Shown in pieces: positions 54,538-62,968 of a stretch of DNA of 64,000 bases (the first letter of the stretch is position 1; every line of letters begins with the position of its first letter). Origin of the DNA: Streptomyces genisteinicus (GTDB lineage Bacteria > Actinomycetota > Actinomycetes > Streptomycetales > Streptomycetaceae); NCBI RefSeq assembly GCF_014489615.1, contig NZ_CP060825.1, forward strand, positions 4,660,501 to 4,724,500. The letters are read 5' to 3'. The notes below the pieces were generated by a model. The model had not been told where the DNA came from. It ran no database searches and worked only from the letters and a program-made list of their open reading frames with translations. Position numbers and translations under genes: made by a program.

Positions 54538-57500
54538 CTACGCACGGGAACGACGACGGCGCCAGCGACACCCCCACCCCCGACAACTTCCGCCCCCTCG
54601 AACTCGACTGGGAGCTCCTCGCCCTCGAAGAGCTCCTGGAGCTCGACTGGCCGAAGGCCGAGGGTAATGAGCTCGCGCCCGGTTCCGGTCACCGCCGTTC
54701 CTGGGACGACCTGATCCTGTACTCCGATCTCCGCGAGGCCATCGAGCGGCTCAACCCCGCCCTCCCCCCGGAGGCCGTCCGCGAGGCCCTCGCGACCGCC
54801 GCGACCCCGACCTCACAGGACACGTACGAGGAGAACCGGACCGCGCACGGCTACCTGACCGACGGCATCCACTCCGTCACGTACACCGACGCGCTCGACG
54901 CCGAGCACACGCCGACCGTCCGGATCGTCGACCTGGAGAACGCGGACGCGAACACGTACCGCGCGGTCCGCCAGGTGACCGTGATCAACGGTGAGCGCAA
55001 CCGCCGCTTCGACCTCGTCCTGTACGTCAACGGTCTCCCGCTGGCCGTCATCGAGCTCAAGCGGGCTGGCGACGCCAACGCCACCCTCTCCGCCGCGCAC
55101 ACCCAGATCCGGCACTACGTCGAGGAGTTCCCCACCGCCTTCCGCTACAACGCGGTCGTGCTGCTCTCCGACGGGATCACCGCGAAGTACGGCACCCCCT
55201 TCACCCCGTACGAGCACTTCGCCCCGTGGAACACCGACGAGTTCGGCGCCCGCGTGGACACCGTGGACGCCGTCAGCGTCCACGCCGATCTCGACATCCC
55301 GACCGGCCAGGACCTCGCTCTGCACGGCCTGTTCACCCAGCCTCGCTTCCTCGCCCTTGTCCGGTCCTTCATCAACTTCGTGCCGGCCAAGCGCATGAAG
55401 CGGATCGCGAAGCCGCACCAGTACTTCGCGGTCACCCGCGCCGCCGACGCCGTACGTCGCGCCGCCGCGACCGACGGCAAGGCCGGCGTGGTCTGGCACA
55501 CCCAGGGCTCGGGCAAGTCCGAGGAGATGGTGCTGACCACCAACCTCGTCATGCGCCACCCCGCCCTGCACAACCCCACGGTGGTGGTCGTCACCGACCG
55601 CACCGACCTCGACGACCAGCTCTTCGACACGTTCAAGGAGAGCGAGGTCCTCCCGGAACAGCCCCACCAGTTCCTCAACCGCGCCGCTCTCCGCGAAGAG
55701 CTCGCCGCCAAGCGCACCGGCGGCATCCTCTTCACCACCCTGCAGAAGTTCGGCAGGACCAAGCAGGAGAAGGAATCCGGGACCGACCACCCGCTCCTCT
55801 CCGAGCGGCGCAACATCGTCGTCGTGGTCGACGAGGCCCACCGCAGCCACTACGACCACCTCGACGGCTACGCCCGCCACCTGCGCGATGCCCTCCCGCA
55901 CGCCACGCTCCTCGCCTTCACCGGCACCCCGATCTCCGAGGCCGACCGCAACACCCGCGAGGTCTTCGGCGACTACATCGACACCTATGACCTCAAGCGG
56001 GCCGCCGACGACGGCGCGACCGTGAAGGTGTACCACGAGAGCCGCGTCGTCCAGCTTGTCCTCGACCGCGACGTCGACCCCACCAGCATCGACGCCGAGG
56101 CCGACCGCATCACCGATGGCCTGGACGACACCGAGCGCACCCGCGTCGAGCAGGCCGTCGCCACGATGAACGCCATGTACGGCGCCCCCGCCCGGATACG
56201 CGACCTGACCCAGGACCTGGTCGAACACTGGGAAGCACGCCGTGCGGCGATGCTGCCGTTCGTCGCGGACGCCGATGACGCACCCGGCGGAGCCCCCGGC
56301 AAGGCGATGCTCGTCTGCGCCACCCGCGAGATCTGCGTCCGCGTCTACGACGCTCTGAAGGAACTGCGTCCCGACTGGCACACGGACGACCCCACCACCG
56401 GCGCCATGAAGATCGTCTACTCCTCGGACTCCCGCAAGGACTCCAAGGAACTGCGCGCCCACGCCCTGCGCGACTCTCAGCGCAAGTCCGTCATCAACCG
56501 CGCCAAGGACCCCGAGGACGAACTCCAGCTCCTCATCGTCAACAACATGCTCCTGACCGGCTTCGACGCGCCGTCCATCCACACCATGTACCTGGACCGG
56601 CCGCTGCGCGGCGCCGGCCTGATGCAGGCCCTCGCCCGCGTCAACCGCCGCTTCCGCAAGAAGGAGGACGGCCTCCTCGTCGGCTACGCCCCCCTCACCG
56701 AGAACCTCCAGAAGGCCATCGCCGAGTACTCCGCCGACGACCAGGCCGACCGGACCCTCGGCCAGGACATCGACCGCGCCCTGGACGAACTCCGCAACGA
56801 GTACGACATCCTCGATCAGATGCTCCTCGGCTGGAACTGGCGCGAACGCCTCTCCCGCCCCGACCCGAAGGCTTTCATCAAGGCGGCCTACACCACGGCC
56901 GAGTACCTCCGCAGCCCCGCTACCCAGGGCAACAACCCCGACCAGCTCGACGACCCGAACCAGACCCTCAGTCGCCGCTTCCGCGAGCACGGCTACCGCC
57001 TGGAGCGCTTCTTCGCCTTGGCCGGCTCCTCCGCCGACATCTCCTCCCGGTTCACCGACCAGCCGTACTGGAAGCGTGACATCCAGTTCCTCGTCGAGGT
57101 CCGTACGTACATGGCGAAGCTCGACGCCATGGATCGTGAGGCCCAGGGCCTGCCCGTCGCCCGCGACGTCGCCCTCTACCTCTCCCAGCTCACCTCCTCC
57201 GTCGTCGAGACCGGCGGCGTCACCGACCTCTTCTCCGAGGCCGGACTGGACAAGGCCGACCTCACCCACCTCAACGACGCCCTCGTCGGCCGCCTGCAGA
57301 ACAGCGAAACCCCGCACCTGGCAGCCGAAGCCCTGCGCCGTCTCGTCGAGCAGAAGATGCGCGAGCAGACCCGGCACAACATCGTCCGCCAGACCGCGTT
57401 CTCGGAGCGCCTCCAGGACCTGATGACCCGCTACATGCGCCAGCAGCTCACCAGCGCCGAGATCATCGCCCAGCTGGTGGAACTGGCCAAGACGGTTGCG

Positions 57501-57842
57501 GAAGACGCCCGGCGAGGTGAGAAGTTCACCCCGCCGCTGGGGAACGACGAACTCGCCTTCTACGACGCGGTCGCCGACCTCGGCAGCGCCCGCGACCTCA
57601 TGGGCGACGAGATCCTCTCCGGTATCGCCCGGGACCTCGTGGTCCAGGTCCGCAAGAACCTCAAGAAGGACTGGATCGCCCGCGAACCGGTCCGGGCCAG
57701 GCTCCGCGCCACCATCAGGCGCCTCCTGGCCCGCCACGGCTACCCGCCGGAGCAGTCCAAGGAAGCGATCGACCTGGTGATCCGTCAGATGGAACACTTT
57801 GCCGACAAGTGGTCCCAGGACGGCTCGGCCGCCGACGCATAG
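54534..57842 (+). CDS. hsdR: Type I restriction endonuclease subunit
   Basis: 1102 residues. The start overlaps the hsdS stop (ATGA). The nuclease motif is D160...E174-x-K176 in RRFDLVLYVNGLPLAVIELKRAG. The translocase motor has Walker A HTQGSGKS (322-329), DEAH (433-436) and FTGTP (462-466), then the motif VI region RPLRGAGLMQALARVNRR. The complex cuts unmethylated DNA after translocation. It is the only HsdR in the island. Confidence 0.94.
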   Translation: MTTHGNDDGASDTPTPDNFRPLELDWELLALEELLELDWPKAEGNELAPGSGHRRSWDDLILYSDLREAIERLNPALPPEAVREALATAATPTSQDTYEENRTAHGYLTDGIHSVTYTDALDAEHTPTVRIVDLENADANTYRAVRQVTVINGERNRRFDLVLYVNGLPLAVIELKRAGDANATLSAAHTQIRHYVEEFPTAFRYNAVVLLSDGITAKYGTPFTPYEHFAPWNTDEFGARVDTVDAVSVHADLDIPTGQDLALHGLFTQPRFLALVRSFINFVPAKRMKRIAKPHQYFAVTRAADAVRRAAATDGKAGVVWHTQGSGKSEEMVLTTNLVMRHPALHNPTVVVVTDRTDLDDQLFDTFKESEVLPEQPHQFLNRAALREELAAKRTGGILFTTLQKFGRTKQEKESGTDHPLLSERRNIVVVVDEAHRSHYDHLDGYARHLRDALPHATLLAFTGTPISEADRNTREVFGDYIDTYDLKRAADDGATVKVYHESRVVQLVLDRDVDPTSIDAEADRITDGLDDTERTRVEQAVATMNAMYGAPARIRDLTQDLVEHWEARRAAMLPFVADADDAPGGAPGKAMLVCATREICVRVYDALKELRPDWHTDDPTTGAMKIVYSSDSRKDSKELRAHALRDSQRKSVINRAKDPEDELQLLIVNNMLLTGFDAPSIHTMYLDRPLRGAGLMQALARVNRRFRKKEDGLLVGYAPLTENLQKAIAEYSADDQADRTLGQDIDRALDELRNEYDILDQMLLGWNWRERLSRPDPKAFIKAAYTTAEYLRSPATQGNNPDQLDDPNQTLSRRFREHGYRLERFFALAGSSADISSRFTDQPYWKRDIQFLVEVRTYMAKLDAMDREAQGLPVARDVALYLSQLTSSVVETGGVTDLFSEAGLDKADLTHLNDALVGRLQNSETPHLAAEALRRLVEQKMREQTRHNIVRQTAFSERLQDLMTRYMRQQLTSAEIIAQLVELAKTVAEDARRGEKFTPPLGNDELAFYDAVADLGSARDLMGDEILSGIARDLVVQVRKNLKKDWIAREPVRARLRATIRRLLARHGYPPEQSKEAIDLVIRQMEHFADKWSQDGSAADA

Positions 57843-57863
57843 CCCTCGCTCATCTTGCTTCTG

Positions 57864-57891
57864 GCCCCGGCAAGCGTCTGCTTGCCGGGGC
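57864..57891 (+). terminator. Terminator of the hsdMSR operon
   Basis: GCCCCGGCAAGC, loop GTCT, GCTTGCCGGGGC; a perfect 12-bp stem 22 bases after the hsdR stop. It makes the genes from 58068 a separate transcription unit. Confidence 0.85.
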
Positions 57892-58067
57892 GGTCGTCTG
57901 CCCGACCGGATGTCCTTCGTGGGGTCGGCAGGGGCTGCGCCCGACCGCCTTACGGCAAAAGCAAATTCCCGTGCTGCGAGACGTGAGGTGCGTCAGGCCA
58001 CTACTTTCAAGTCCGCGGAACGAACCGCAGAACTGCTAACTGCTGGTGGAACCGAGGGAGTTGTGGC

Positions 58068-58253
58068 ATGTCGCAGCGAGCGCTGCTGTTGGTGGTGGTC
58101 GTCCTGGCGTCCGTGGTGGTGGGGCTCGTGGCCGGCATCCTCGATTTCGTGGGCGCGGGAGAGGTCGTCACGGCCATCCAGAACGGTGGTGCCGCCTGCG
58201 GAGCCTCTGTTCTCATCGGGCTGGCGGTCGTCTCCTGGCTGAGGTCGTCGTGA
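58068..58253 (+). CDS. Two-helix small membrane protein
   Basis: 61 residues from ATG 58068 (GAGGGAG eight bases upstream). Two hydrophobic helices (ALLLVVVVLASVVVGLVAGIL and GAACGASVLIGLAVVSWL) are separated by DFVGAGEVVTAIQNG. The stop overlaps the next gene (GTGA), so it is co-translated with the second methylase. No family recognised. Small membrane proteins in defence operons can act as effectors that disturb the membrane; that role is only a hypothesis here. Confidence 0.75.
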   Translation: MSQRALLLVVVVLASVVVGLVAGILDFVGAGEVVTAIQNGGAACGASVLIGLAVVSWLRSS

Positions 58254-59656
58254 CCCAGGAGGAATGGGCGAACGAAGAGGGGCGGCTGAAGTACCGGCGA
58301 GTGCTGCGGGCCGTCGAGAAGCTACGCAGCGTCGCCGATGCTGCGACGACGTACCGGCTTGCCTTTCAAGTGGTCTACCTTCACTGCTGGTCCCGCCATG
58401 GATCACTGGCGGAGGTGGACCGGTTGTGGGGGCCGGGTTCGGAGTCAGCGGGGGCCAGGCTCGGCGCAGTGTGGCCGCGTACGCCCGTTGCTCGCGCCCA
58501 CAGTCTTCCTGCGTATCGCGACGAAGGCGTGAGCCGTCCCTTCGAGCTCATCGACCCGGCCCTCCGTGAGCTGATCGCGGAGGTGCGGCAGCTGGATCCG
58601 GACCCGAGGCTCCTTGACGTGCTCCTCGACACGTACTCGACACGCTATGCGCGTGGCGATGACTACTTCACGTCAAACGACCTGGCGTACCTCTTCGCGG
58701 GGCTGGCCGCTCCCCGAGGAGGCGAGATTGTTCGGGACCCCGTGTGCGGCAGCGGGCGACTGCTGCGCGCCGCCGCACACCGGGCTCGGGCACAGGGGGG
58801 TGAAGTGCGCTTGTCCGGTGCGGATATCAACCAGACGGCGCGTTACGCCGCAGCCGTCAACCTCGCCCTGCACGGATTCCATGCCGACCTCGGCAAGGAA
58901 GGAGCTGACACCCTCAGGGCCGGCACTTCACCGATACCGGCCGACGTGATCGTCGCCAACCCTCCCGTGAACCAGCGGGACTGGGGCCACGGTGAACTGA
59001 AGGACGACTGGCGGTGGACCGTGGGGGTGCCACGTCCGGGTAACGCGAACTTCGCCTGGGTCCAGCACATCCTTGCCGATCTCATGCCACAAGGACGGGC
59101 CGTCATTCTGCTGTCTTCCGGCGCGGCGCACAGCAGCAACAGCACCGACGGACTGATCCGCCGTGGGCTGCTGGAGAACGGTCTGGTCGTGGGAGTTGTG
59201 GCCTTGCCGACGTGGCTCTTTCCGCACGCCAGCGCGAGCACGGCGCTGTGGCTGCTGGCCAAAGGAGAGCGGCCGCACTCCGATCAGGTCTTGTTCGCGG
59301 ATGCAGGGAAACTGCCAGCAGCGAAGAAGGGGCAGCGGCGCCACTTCGCAAAGGACTCGGCCGAACGCCTGCTGCAGATCTTCGGTGAATGGCAGGGACT
59401 TCGACGCCGCGAGGGCGAGGGGGACCCTGAATCCGTCCCATGGTGCCGTGCGGCGAGGTACGAGGAAATCGCTGAGGCGGGCTTCGATCTGACTCCCGCA
59501 CGCTACGTACGGAACGGGGGCACCGCGCAGTTGCATTCAAATGACGGAGACCGGAACCGGAAGGCCGAGCTGTATGAGTGCATGGATCGTAGCGCCGCAG
59601 CCAGGAACCGAGTCCGTGATGCCCTGGAGAGCAGGCATGACTACAGAATCGGATGA
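58250..59656 (+). CDS. Second N6-adenine methylase-like (HsdM-type) protein with NPPV motif
   Basis: 468 residues from GTG 58250. The core is clearly homologous to the hsdM of this locus: motif I RDPVCGSGRLL (162-172), then DVIVANPPVNQRDWGHGELKDDWRW...GVPRPGNANFAWVQHIL. Motif IV ends in Val (NPPV, 237-240) where an aromatic residue normally stacks on the flipped adenine, so activity may be weak or absent. The N-terminal ~100 residues differ from HsdM. It is coupled to the small membrane protein before it and overlaps the specificity-like gene after it. Confidence 0.85.
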   Translation: MTQEEWANEEGRLKYRRVLRAVEKLRSVADAATTYRLAFQVVYLHCWSRHGSLAEVDRLWGPGSESAGARLGAVWPRTPVARAHSLPAYRDEGVSRPFELIDPALRELIAEVRQLDPDPRLLDVLLDTYSTRYARGDDYFTSNDLAYLFAGLAAPRGGEIVRDPVCGSGRLLRAAAHRARAQGGEVRLSGADINQTARYAAAVNLALHGFHADLGKEGADTLRAGTSPIPADVIVANPPVNQRDWGHGELKDDWRWTVGVPRPGNANFAWVQHILADLMPQGRAVILLSSGAAHSSNSTDGLIRRGLLENGLVVGVVALPTWLFPHASASTALWLLAKGERPHSDQVLFADAGKLPAAKKGQRRHFAKDSAERLLQIFGEWQGLRRREGEGDPESVPWCRAARYEEIAEAGFDLTPARYVRNGGTAQLHSNDGDRNRKAELYECMDRSAAARNRVRDALESRHDYRIG

Positions 59657-60830
59657 TGTCCCCACTCCGTGGCCCGTCGTTGAGTTGCGTGAGTTCCCTG
59701 GGGTCGAGTACGCCGCCTACGGAATTGCGCGACAGCAGAAGGCATCCGGCGGAATCCCGATGATCCGCGCCACAGAGATCGTCGAGGGAGGTGTGCACGT
59801 CCAGGAGTTCACATTTGTGCCTCCCGAGGTGGCCAGACGCCACCCACGCAGCACGCTGAGGTCTGGGGACCTCCTTGTCGTGCTCGTGGGGCGCGTGGGG
59901 GAGGCGGCAGTTGCAGGGGAGGAGCACGCAGGATGGAATGTCGCCAGGTCGCTCGCGGTCGTCCGCTGGACACCAGAGGGCCGCGCCCAACAATGGGATC
60001 TGTGGCTTCGATGGTGGCTGAAGACCTCGCAGAGCCAGAGCTATCTCACGCTGTCCTCGTCGAACGCCGAGCACATGACCTTGCCTCTGCAGGCACTCAA
60101 CCGACTTCCCGTGCCAGTGCCTCCAGCGCCGGTGCGGGAGAGGCTGCTTTCGCTGATCTCGCTTGCTGAGCGCAAGAATGCGTTGAACACCCGGATTGTG
60201 TCTTGCGCGACGGAACTAGCGAATGCGCATTTCATGGAGGCGCTGCAGACGTGCGGGCAAGGTCCCGTTACCGAGCGTGCAGTGGGCGAAGTGTGTCAGG
60301 TTACGGCTGGTGCGGCACAGTCTCTGCCGGACAGCGAGCAGTCGGCTGTGCCGTGGGTGTCTCCCCGCGAGGTACTGAACTGCAAGACAGTACATCTGGG
60401 TGCAGTGACTTCACGCACCGTGGCGCAAGCGGAGGTTGTATGCCCGTCCGGCAGCCTCTTGATCGCGCCCCGTCCCGGGGAGGTGCGGACCGTGCTCACT
60501 ACTACCCACGTAGTGCCAGGTCGGCGGACGCTCGCGATTTACACAGAGTCCGAGGTCGATCGGATGTGGTTGTTGCACTCGCTGCGTTACCGGAGGCGGG
60601 AGTTGACGGCCGTTACGCAGGGTGAGCAGGCCCGCGCGATGAGGCGCAAGGACTTTTCCCGTTACAAGATCCCCTGGCCGACCGATGCGGTGAGGCGGGA
60701 CTTCGCCAGGCGTGCTGCTGCCCTGCACGACCTCGCCTACGCCTCCGCCAGGGAGCGACACGTGATGGAGGAGCTGGTGGTGCACGAGCTGGAAAAGGGG
60801 GGCCTGGCGCGTCTCCCTTCAGCCGGCTGA
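59637..60830 (+). CDS. Second specificity-like (HsdS-type) protein
   Basis: 397 residues from ATG 59637 (GGAGAG upstream), overlapping the methylase by 20 bases. TRD1 (GIPMIRATEIVEGGVHVQEF to LLVVLVGRVGEAAVAGEEHAGWNVARSLAVVRW) matches TRD1 of hsdS in pattern. TRD2 (AVGEVCQVTAGAAQSLPDSEQSAVPWVSPREVLN to LLIAPRPGEVRTVLTT) is different. It pairs with the methylase at 58250. No nuclease gene follows, so the pair is either an orphan modification or uses the HsdR of the upstream operon. Confidence 0.85.
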   Translation: MTTESDDVPTPWPVVELREFPGVEYAAYGIARQQKASGGIPMIRATEIVEGGVHVQEFTFVPPEVARRHPRSTLRSGDLLVVLVGRVGEAAVAGEEHAGWNVARSLAVVRWTPEGRAQQWDLWLRWWLKTSQSQSYLTLSSSNAEHMTLPLQALNRLPVPVPPAPVRERLLSLISLAERKNALNTRIVSCATELANAHFMEALQTCGQGPVTERAVGEVCQVTAGAAQSLPDSEQSAVPWVSPREVLNCKTVHLGAVTSRTVAQAEVVCPSGSLLIAPRPGEVRTVLTTTHVVPGRRTLAIYTESEVDRMWLLHSLRYRRRELTAVTQGEQARAMRRKDFSRYKIPWPTDAVRRDFARRAAALHDLAYASARERHVMEELVVHELEKGGLARLPSAG

Positions 60831-60957
60831 AAGCCGAGCTGACCACGTTGCCCCTCTCTGGAGCACGGAATCCAACGCTCTGAATGAACGGCGCAATACC
60901 GCGCGCACCGTTTCTCCGCTAGCGGTCCGAGAGCGCCCTGACCAGCCATGTTTGAGG

Positions 60958-61030
60958 CGCCCCCGGCAGGACTCGAACCTGCGGCCAAGCGCTTAGAAGG
61001 GGCCTGCTCCACCCGCTGAGCTATGCAGGC
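60958..61030 (-). pseudogene. Degenerate tRNA-Arg(TCT)-like sequence
   Basis: On the minus strand a 73-nt cloverleaf is recognisable: D-arm GCTCAGCGGGTGGAGC, anticodon loop CTTCTAA (anticodon TCT), and a perfect T-arm GCAGG-TTCGAGT-CCTGC. The acceptor stem (GCCTGCA against CGGGGGC) has two mismatches and one wobble, and the anticodon stem (GGCCC/GCGCT) has one mismatch and one wobble. The 3' half looks like genuine tRNA-Arg and the 5' half has decayed. It could be a pseudogene or a divergent element-borne tRNA. Confidence 0.6.
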
Positions 61031-61323
61031 TGACCTGCGACAGCGCGGAAGCTTCTGACTATGCCCCGCCAAGCCGGGGGCATACGGGACCTGTGGAGGC
61101 TCGTGCCGGCCCCGAGGTCTGGACGTGCATTCTGGGCGGCGGCCAGGCGTCGGAGCTGGCCGCCGGCGTCCAGGGAGACCGTGAGTGAGCGCGAGCGCTG
61201 CTCTGCGAGGTTCGGTGTGGTGGCACGAGCCGGATGCGGCGCTCGTAGAAGTTCCGCAGACTTCAGGCATGTGCGGGCGCTTCCGGGTAGCGTTGGCGAT
61301 CTTCGGTCTTCTTGTACTTTGTC

Positions 61324-61357
61324 GCGCATCCCGTGCTGGGATGGTGCTGGGATGCGC
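61324..61357. repeat. Inverted repeat and tandem 11-mers next to the right attachment repeat
   Basis: GCGCATCCC (61324-61332) pairs with GGGATGCGC (61349-61357); between and across them GTGCTGGGATG occurs twice in tandem (61333-61343 and 61344-61354). It is 26 bp from the right 23-bp repeat and may be a recombinase arm site. Confidence 0.65.
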
Positions 61358-61382
61358 CCGCATTTCCGCAGGTCACAGCCTT

Positions 61383-61405
61383 GTGGTGGAGTTCCGCTTC
61401 AACGT
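61383..61405 (+). repeat. attR-like direct repeat (ychF 3' end copy)
   Basis: Exact 23-bp copy of 45373-45395, followed by GTAG, so the fragment reads VVEFRFNV-stop. No other ychF sequence precedes it, which rules out a simple gene duplication. Confidence 0.85.
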
Positions 61406-61409
61406 GTAG

Positions 61410-61735
61410 TGCCTGATTCCTTGATCGGCTGAAGTGGCTGGGCAGGGCAGGAAACCCCAGGTCAGGGGTCTTCGGGGCTGGTCCCTTCCTGTTTTCACCT
61501 GCGGATTCAGGCTGCTTCCGGGTCGCGTGCTGACTTGGTGCTGACCCTGGCGGCGACTCTTGGAAGCTCTCACCTGGGGCTCCGGTGGGAGAGGGGAAGA
61601 CAGTCGAAGGGAATGACCTGGACGAAGGGACGGCGGACCGGTTTCCCGTTCTGGAAACCCGAACCTCTTGTTGTGCAAGCCGCCGGCTGGGAACGATGAA
61701 CGGGACACCGGAGCACGGGAACGAGGGGGCACCGT
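61410..61735. other. Gap after the island
   Basis: 326 bp. GAGGGGGCACCGT just before 61736 serves as ribosome binding site. No hairpin or gene is supported. It presumably holds the promoter of the next operon. Confidence 0.4.
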
Positions 61736-61927
61736 ATGAGGCTGACGAAGCTGGCCACCACCTGTGAGAACGGGGACTGTCCCACCCTGTATGCGACCGA
61801 CAAGGGAACCCTGATCGTGCAGGGAGGCGTGCCGACGGGACACGGTCTCGATGTGCCGGAGGGCGAATCCCTGGTGGAAATCCCGATGGACCTCATCCGG
61901 AAGGCAATCCGTGATCAGCGCATCTAA
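61736..61927 (+). CDS. Small conserved-type protein upstream of DUF6879
   Basis: 63 residues from ATG 61736 (GAGGGGG upstream). It begins LTKLATTCENGDCPTLYATDKGTLIVQGGV, with a CxxxxC pair and an antiparallel-strand-like pattern, and ends EIPMDLIRKAIRDQRI. It overlaps the next gene by 17 bases. Such short proteins commonly precede DUF6879/XRE pairs in Streptomyces; function unknown. Confidence 0.75.
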   Translation: MRLTKLATTCENGDCPTLYATDKGTLIVQGGVPTGHGLDVPEGESLVEIPMDLIRKAIRDQRI

Positions 61928-62456
61928 CGACCTGGCTGCCCGCTTCTCCACCTTCCAGGAGGAGGCGTTCCGGCTGGAGACCCTCGACGACTACAGCAAC
62001 TCGGGCAACCCTGCCGCCTTCCGTGCCTTCCTCGCGGGGGAGACCAAGCCCGCCGACTACAACGCAGACTGGCTGGAGACCGTGCGAAAGGCGACGGAGA
62101 GCGGCAAGCGCATGGTGCGCGTCCACGTCCTGTCCCGCCCGCTAACGCCGTACCTCCGCTACGAGCTGAGCTGGGGTTACCAGACGAACATGACGGCGGG
62201 TGAGGAGTTCTACATCCTCGACACGACCGACCGCCCGAATCCGCTGGAGGGTGTGCCCGATTTCTGGCTCTTCGACGGCTGGCAGCCTGTGGTGCTCAAC
62301 TACGACGAGAATGGCGCGTTCAGCGGGCCGACGTTCGTCCCGGCACCGGGGGCGTTGCCCACGGGCGAGGAGTACGAGTACGTGACGCATCGAAGCGTCG
62401 CCCTGGCCATGTCGGTGCCCTTCACCGAGTGGTGGGGGAAGCACGGAGCAGCGTGA
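61911..62456 (+). CDS. DUF6879-family protein
   Basis: 181 residues from GTG 61911 (CCGGAAGG upstream). Family pattern: FSTFQEEAFRLETLDDY, FLAGETKPADYNADWLETVR, GKRMVRVHVLSRPLTPYLRYELSWGYQTNMTAGEEFYILD, VPDFWLFDGWQPVVLNYDENGAF. The stop overlaps the XRE start (GTGA). These genes are typically coupled to a helix-turn-helix regulator; role unknown, possibly a toxin-antitoxin-like or signalling partner. Confidence 0.85.
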   Translation: MISASNDLAARFSTFQEEAFRLETLDDYSNSGNPAAFRAFLAGETKPADYNADWLETVRKATESGKRMVRVHVLSRPLTPYLRYELSWGYQTNMTAGEEFYILDTTDRPNPLEGVPDFWLFDGWQPVVLNYDENGAFSGPTFVPAPGALPTGEEYEYVTHRSVALAMSVPFTEWWGKHGAA

Positions 62457-62968
62457 ATCAGGCAGAACTCGGCGCCGCGCTGCGGGCGCTGCGGCAGGCG
62501 TCCGGCAAGGAGGCCAAGGCCGTCGCCCGCAGCGCAGTCATGTCGACCGCCAAGCTGTCGAAGATCGAGAATGGCCGTGTCGCCCCGGCGACGGCGGACG
62601 TGGAACGCATCCTCACGGCTTTGGACGTGTCCCCGGAGATCAAGGCCGAGTACCTTGCTGTAGCCCGCGCACAGGCCACAGAGGCAACCGCATGGCGCCT
62701 CTTTCGGCGTATGGGCTACCACAAGAAGCGCGCACGGGGGCGAGTAATGCCCCGCGCTGTGCTGCGGTACGTCACGCATCGGATCACCCAGCACCCAGAC
62801 ACCGACGTGACGTTCGAGGCCGAGTGCCTCCGCTGCGGCTGGTCGGCGACGCCTTCCGAGGACGGGTCAGCCGTGGACATCGAGTGCATGGGGCACACGG
62901 GACGCACCGGCCACGAGGGATTCAGGCGGGTGTGCACGTCGTTCGCTCTGGTGGTGCGGGCGGGGTGA
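62453..62968 (+). CDS. Truncated XRE regulator fused in frame to a DUF7848-like domain
   Basis: 171 residues from GTG 62453. Residues ~4-75 are an XRE helix-turn-helix of the Scr1 type (LGAALRALRQASGKEAKAVARSAVMSTAKLSKIENGRVAPATADVERIL), continuing to AWRLFRRMGYHKK. There the usual ligand domain should follow. Instead the sequence jumps to RAVLRYVTHRITQHPDTDVTFEAECLRCGWSATPSEDGSAVDIECMGHTGRTGHEGFRR, which looks like a separate zinc-ribbon-like DUF7848 protein. That part has its own ATG (62747). The join is likely a deletion scar; both halves are in one frame. Confidence 0.75.
   Translation: MNQAELGAALRALRQASGKEAKAVARSAVMSTAKLSKIENGRVAPATADVERILTALDVSPEIKAEYLAVARAQATEATAWRLFRRMGYHKKRARGRVMPRAVLRYVTHRITQHPDTDVTFEAECLRCGWSATPSEDGSAVDIECMGHTGRTGHEGFRRVCTSFALVVRAG

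Larger units (their letters stand above)
60831..61382. other. Right-end region of the island
   Basis: About 550 bp without a supportable protein gene. It contains the tRNA-like sequence (60958-61030) and, close to the right repeat, the inverted repeat at 61324-61357. No recombinase gene or remnant was recognised in any frame. Confidence 0.5.

Noticed and set aside
60737..61363. Minus-strand frame of 208 codons across the tRNA-like region
   Set aside because: It runs through the tRNA cloverleaf and the end of the specificity gene, with Arg/Pro/Ser-rich content and no domain; not a plausible integrase.
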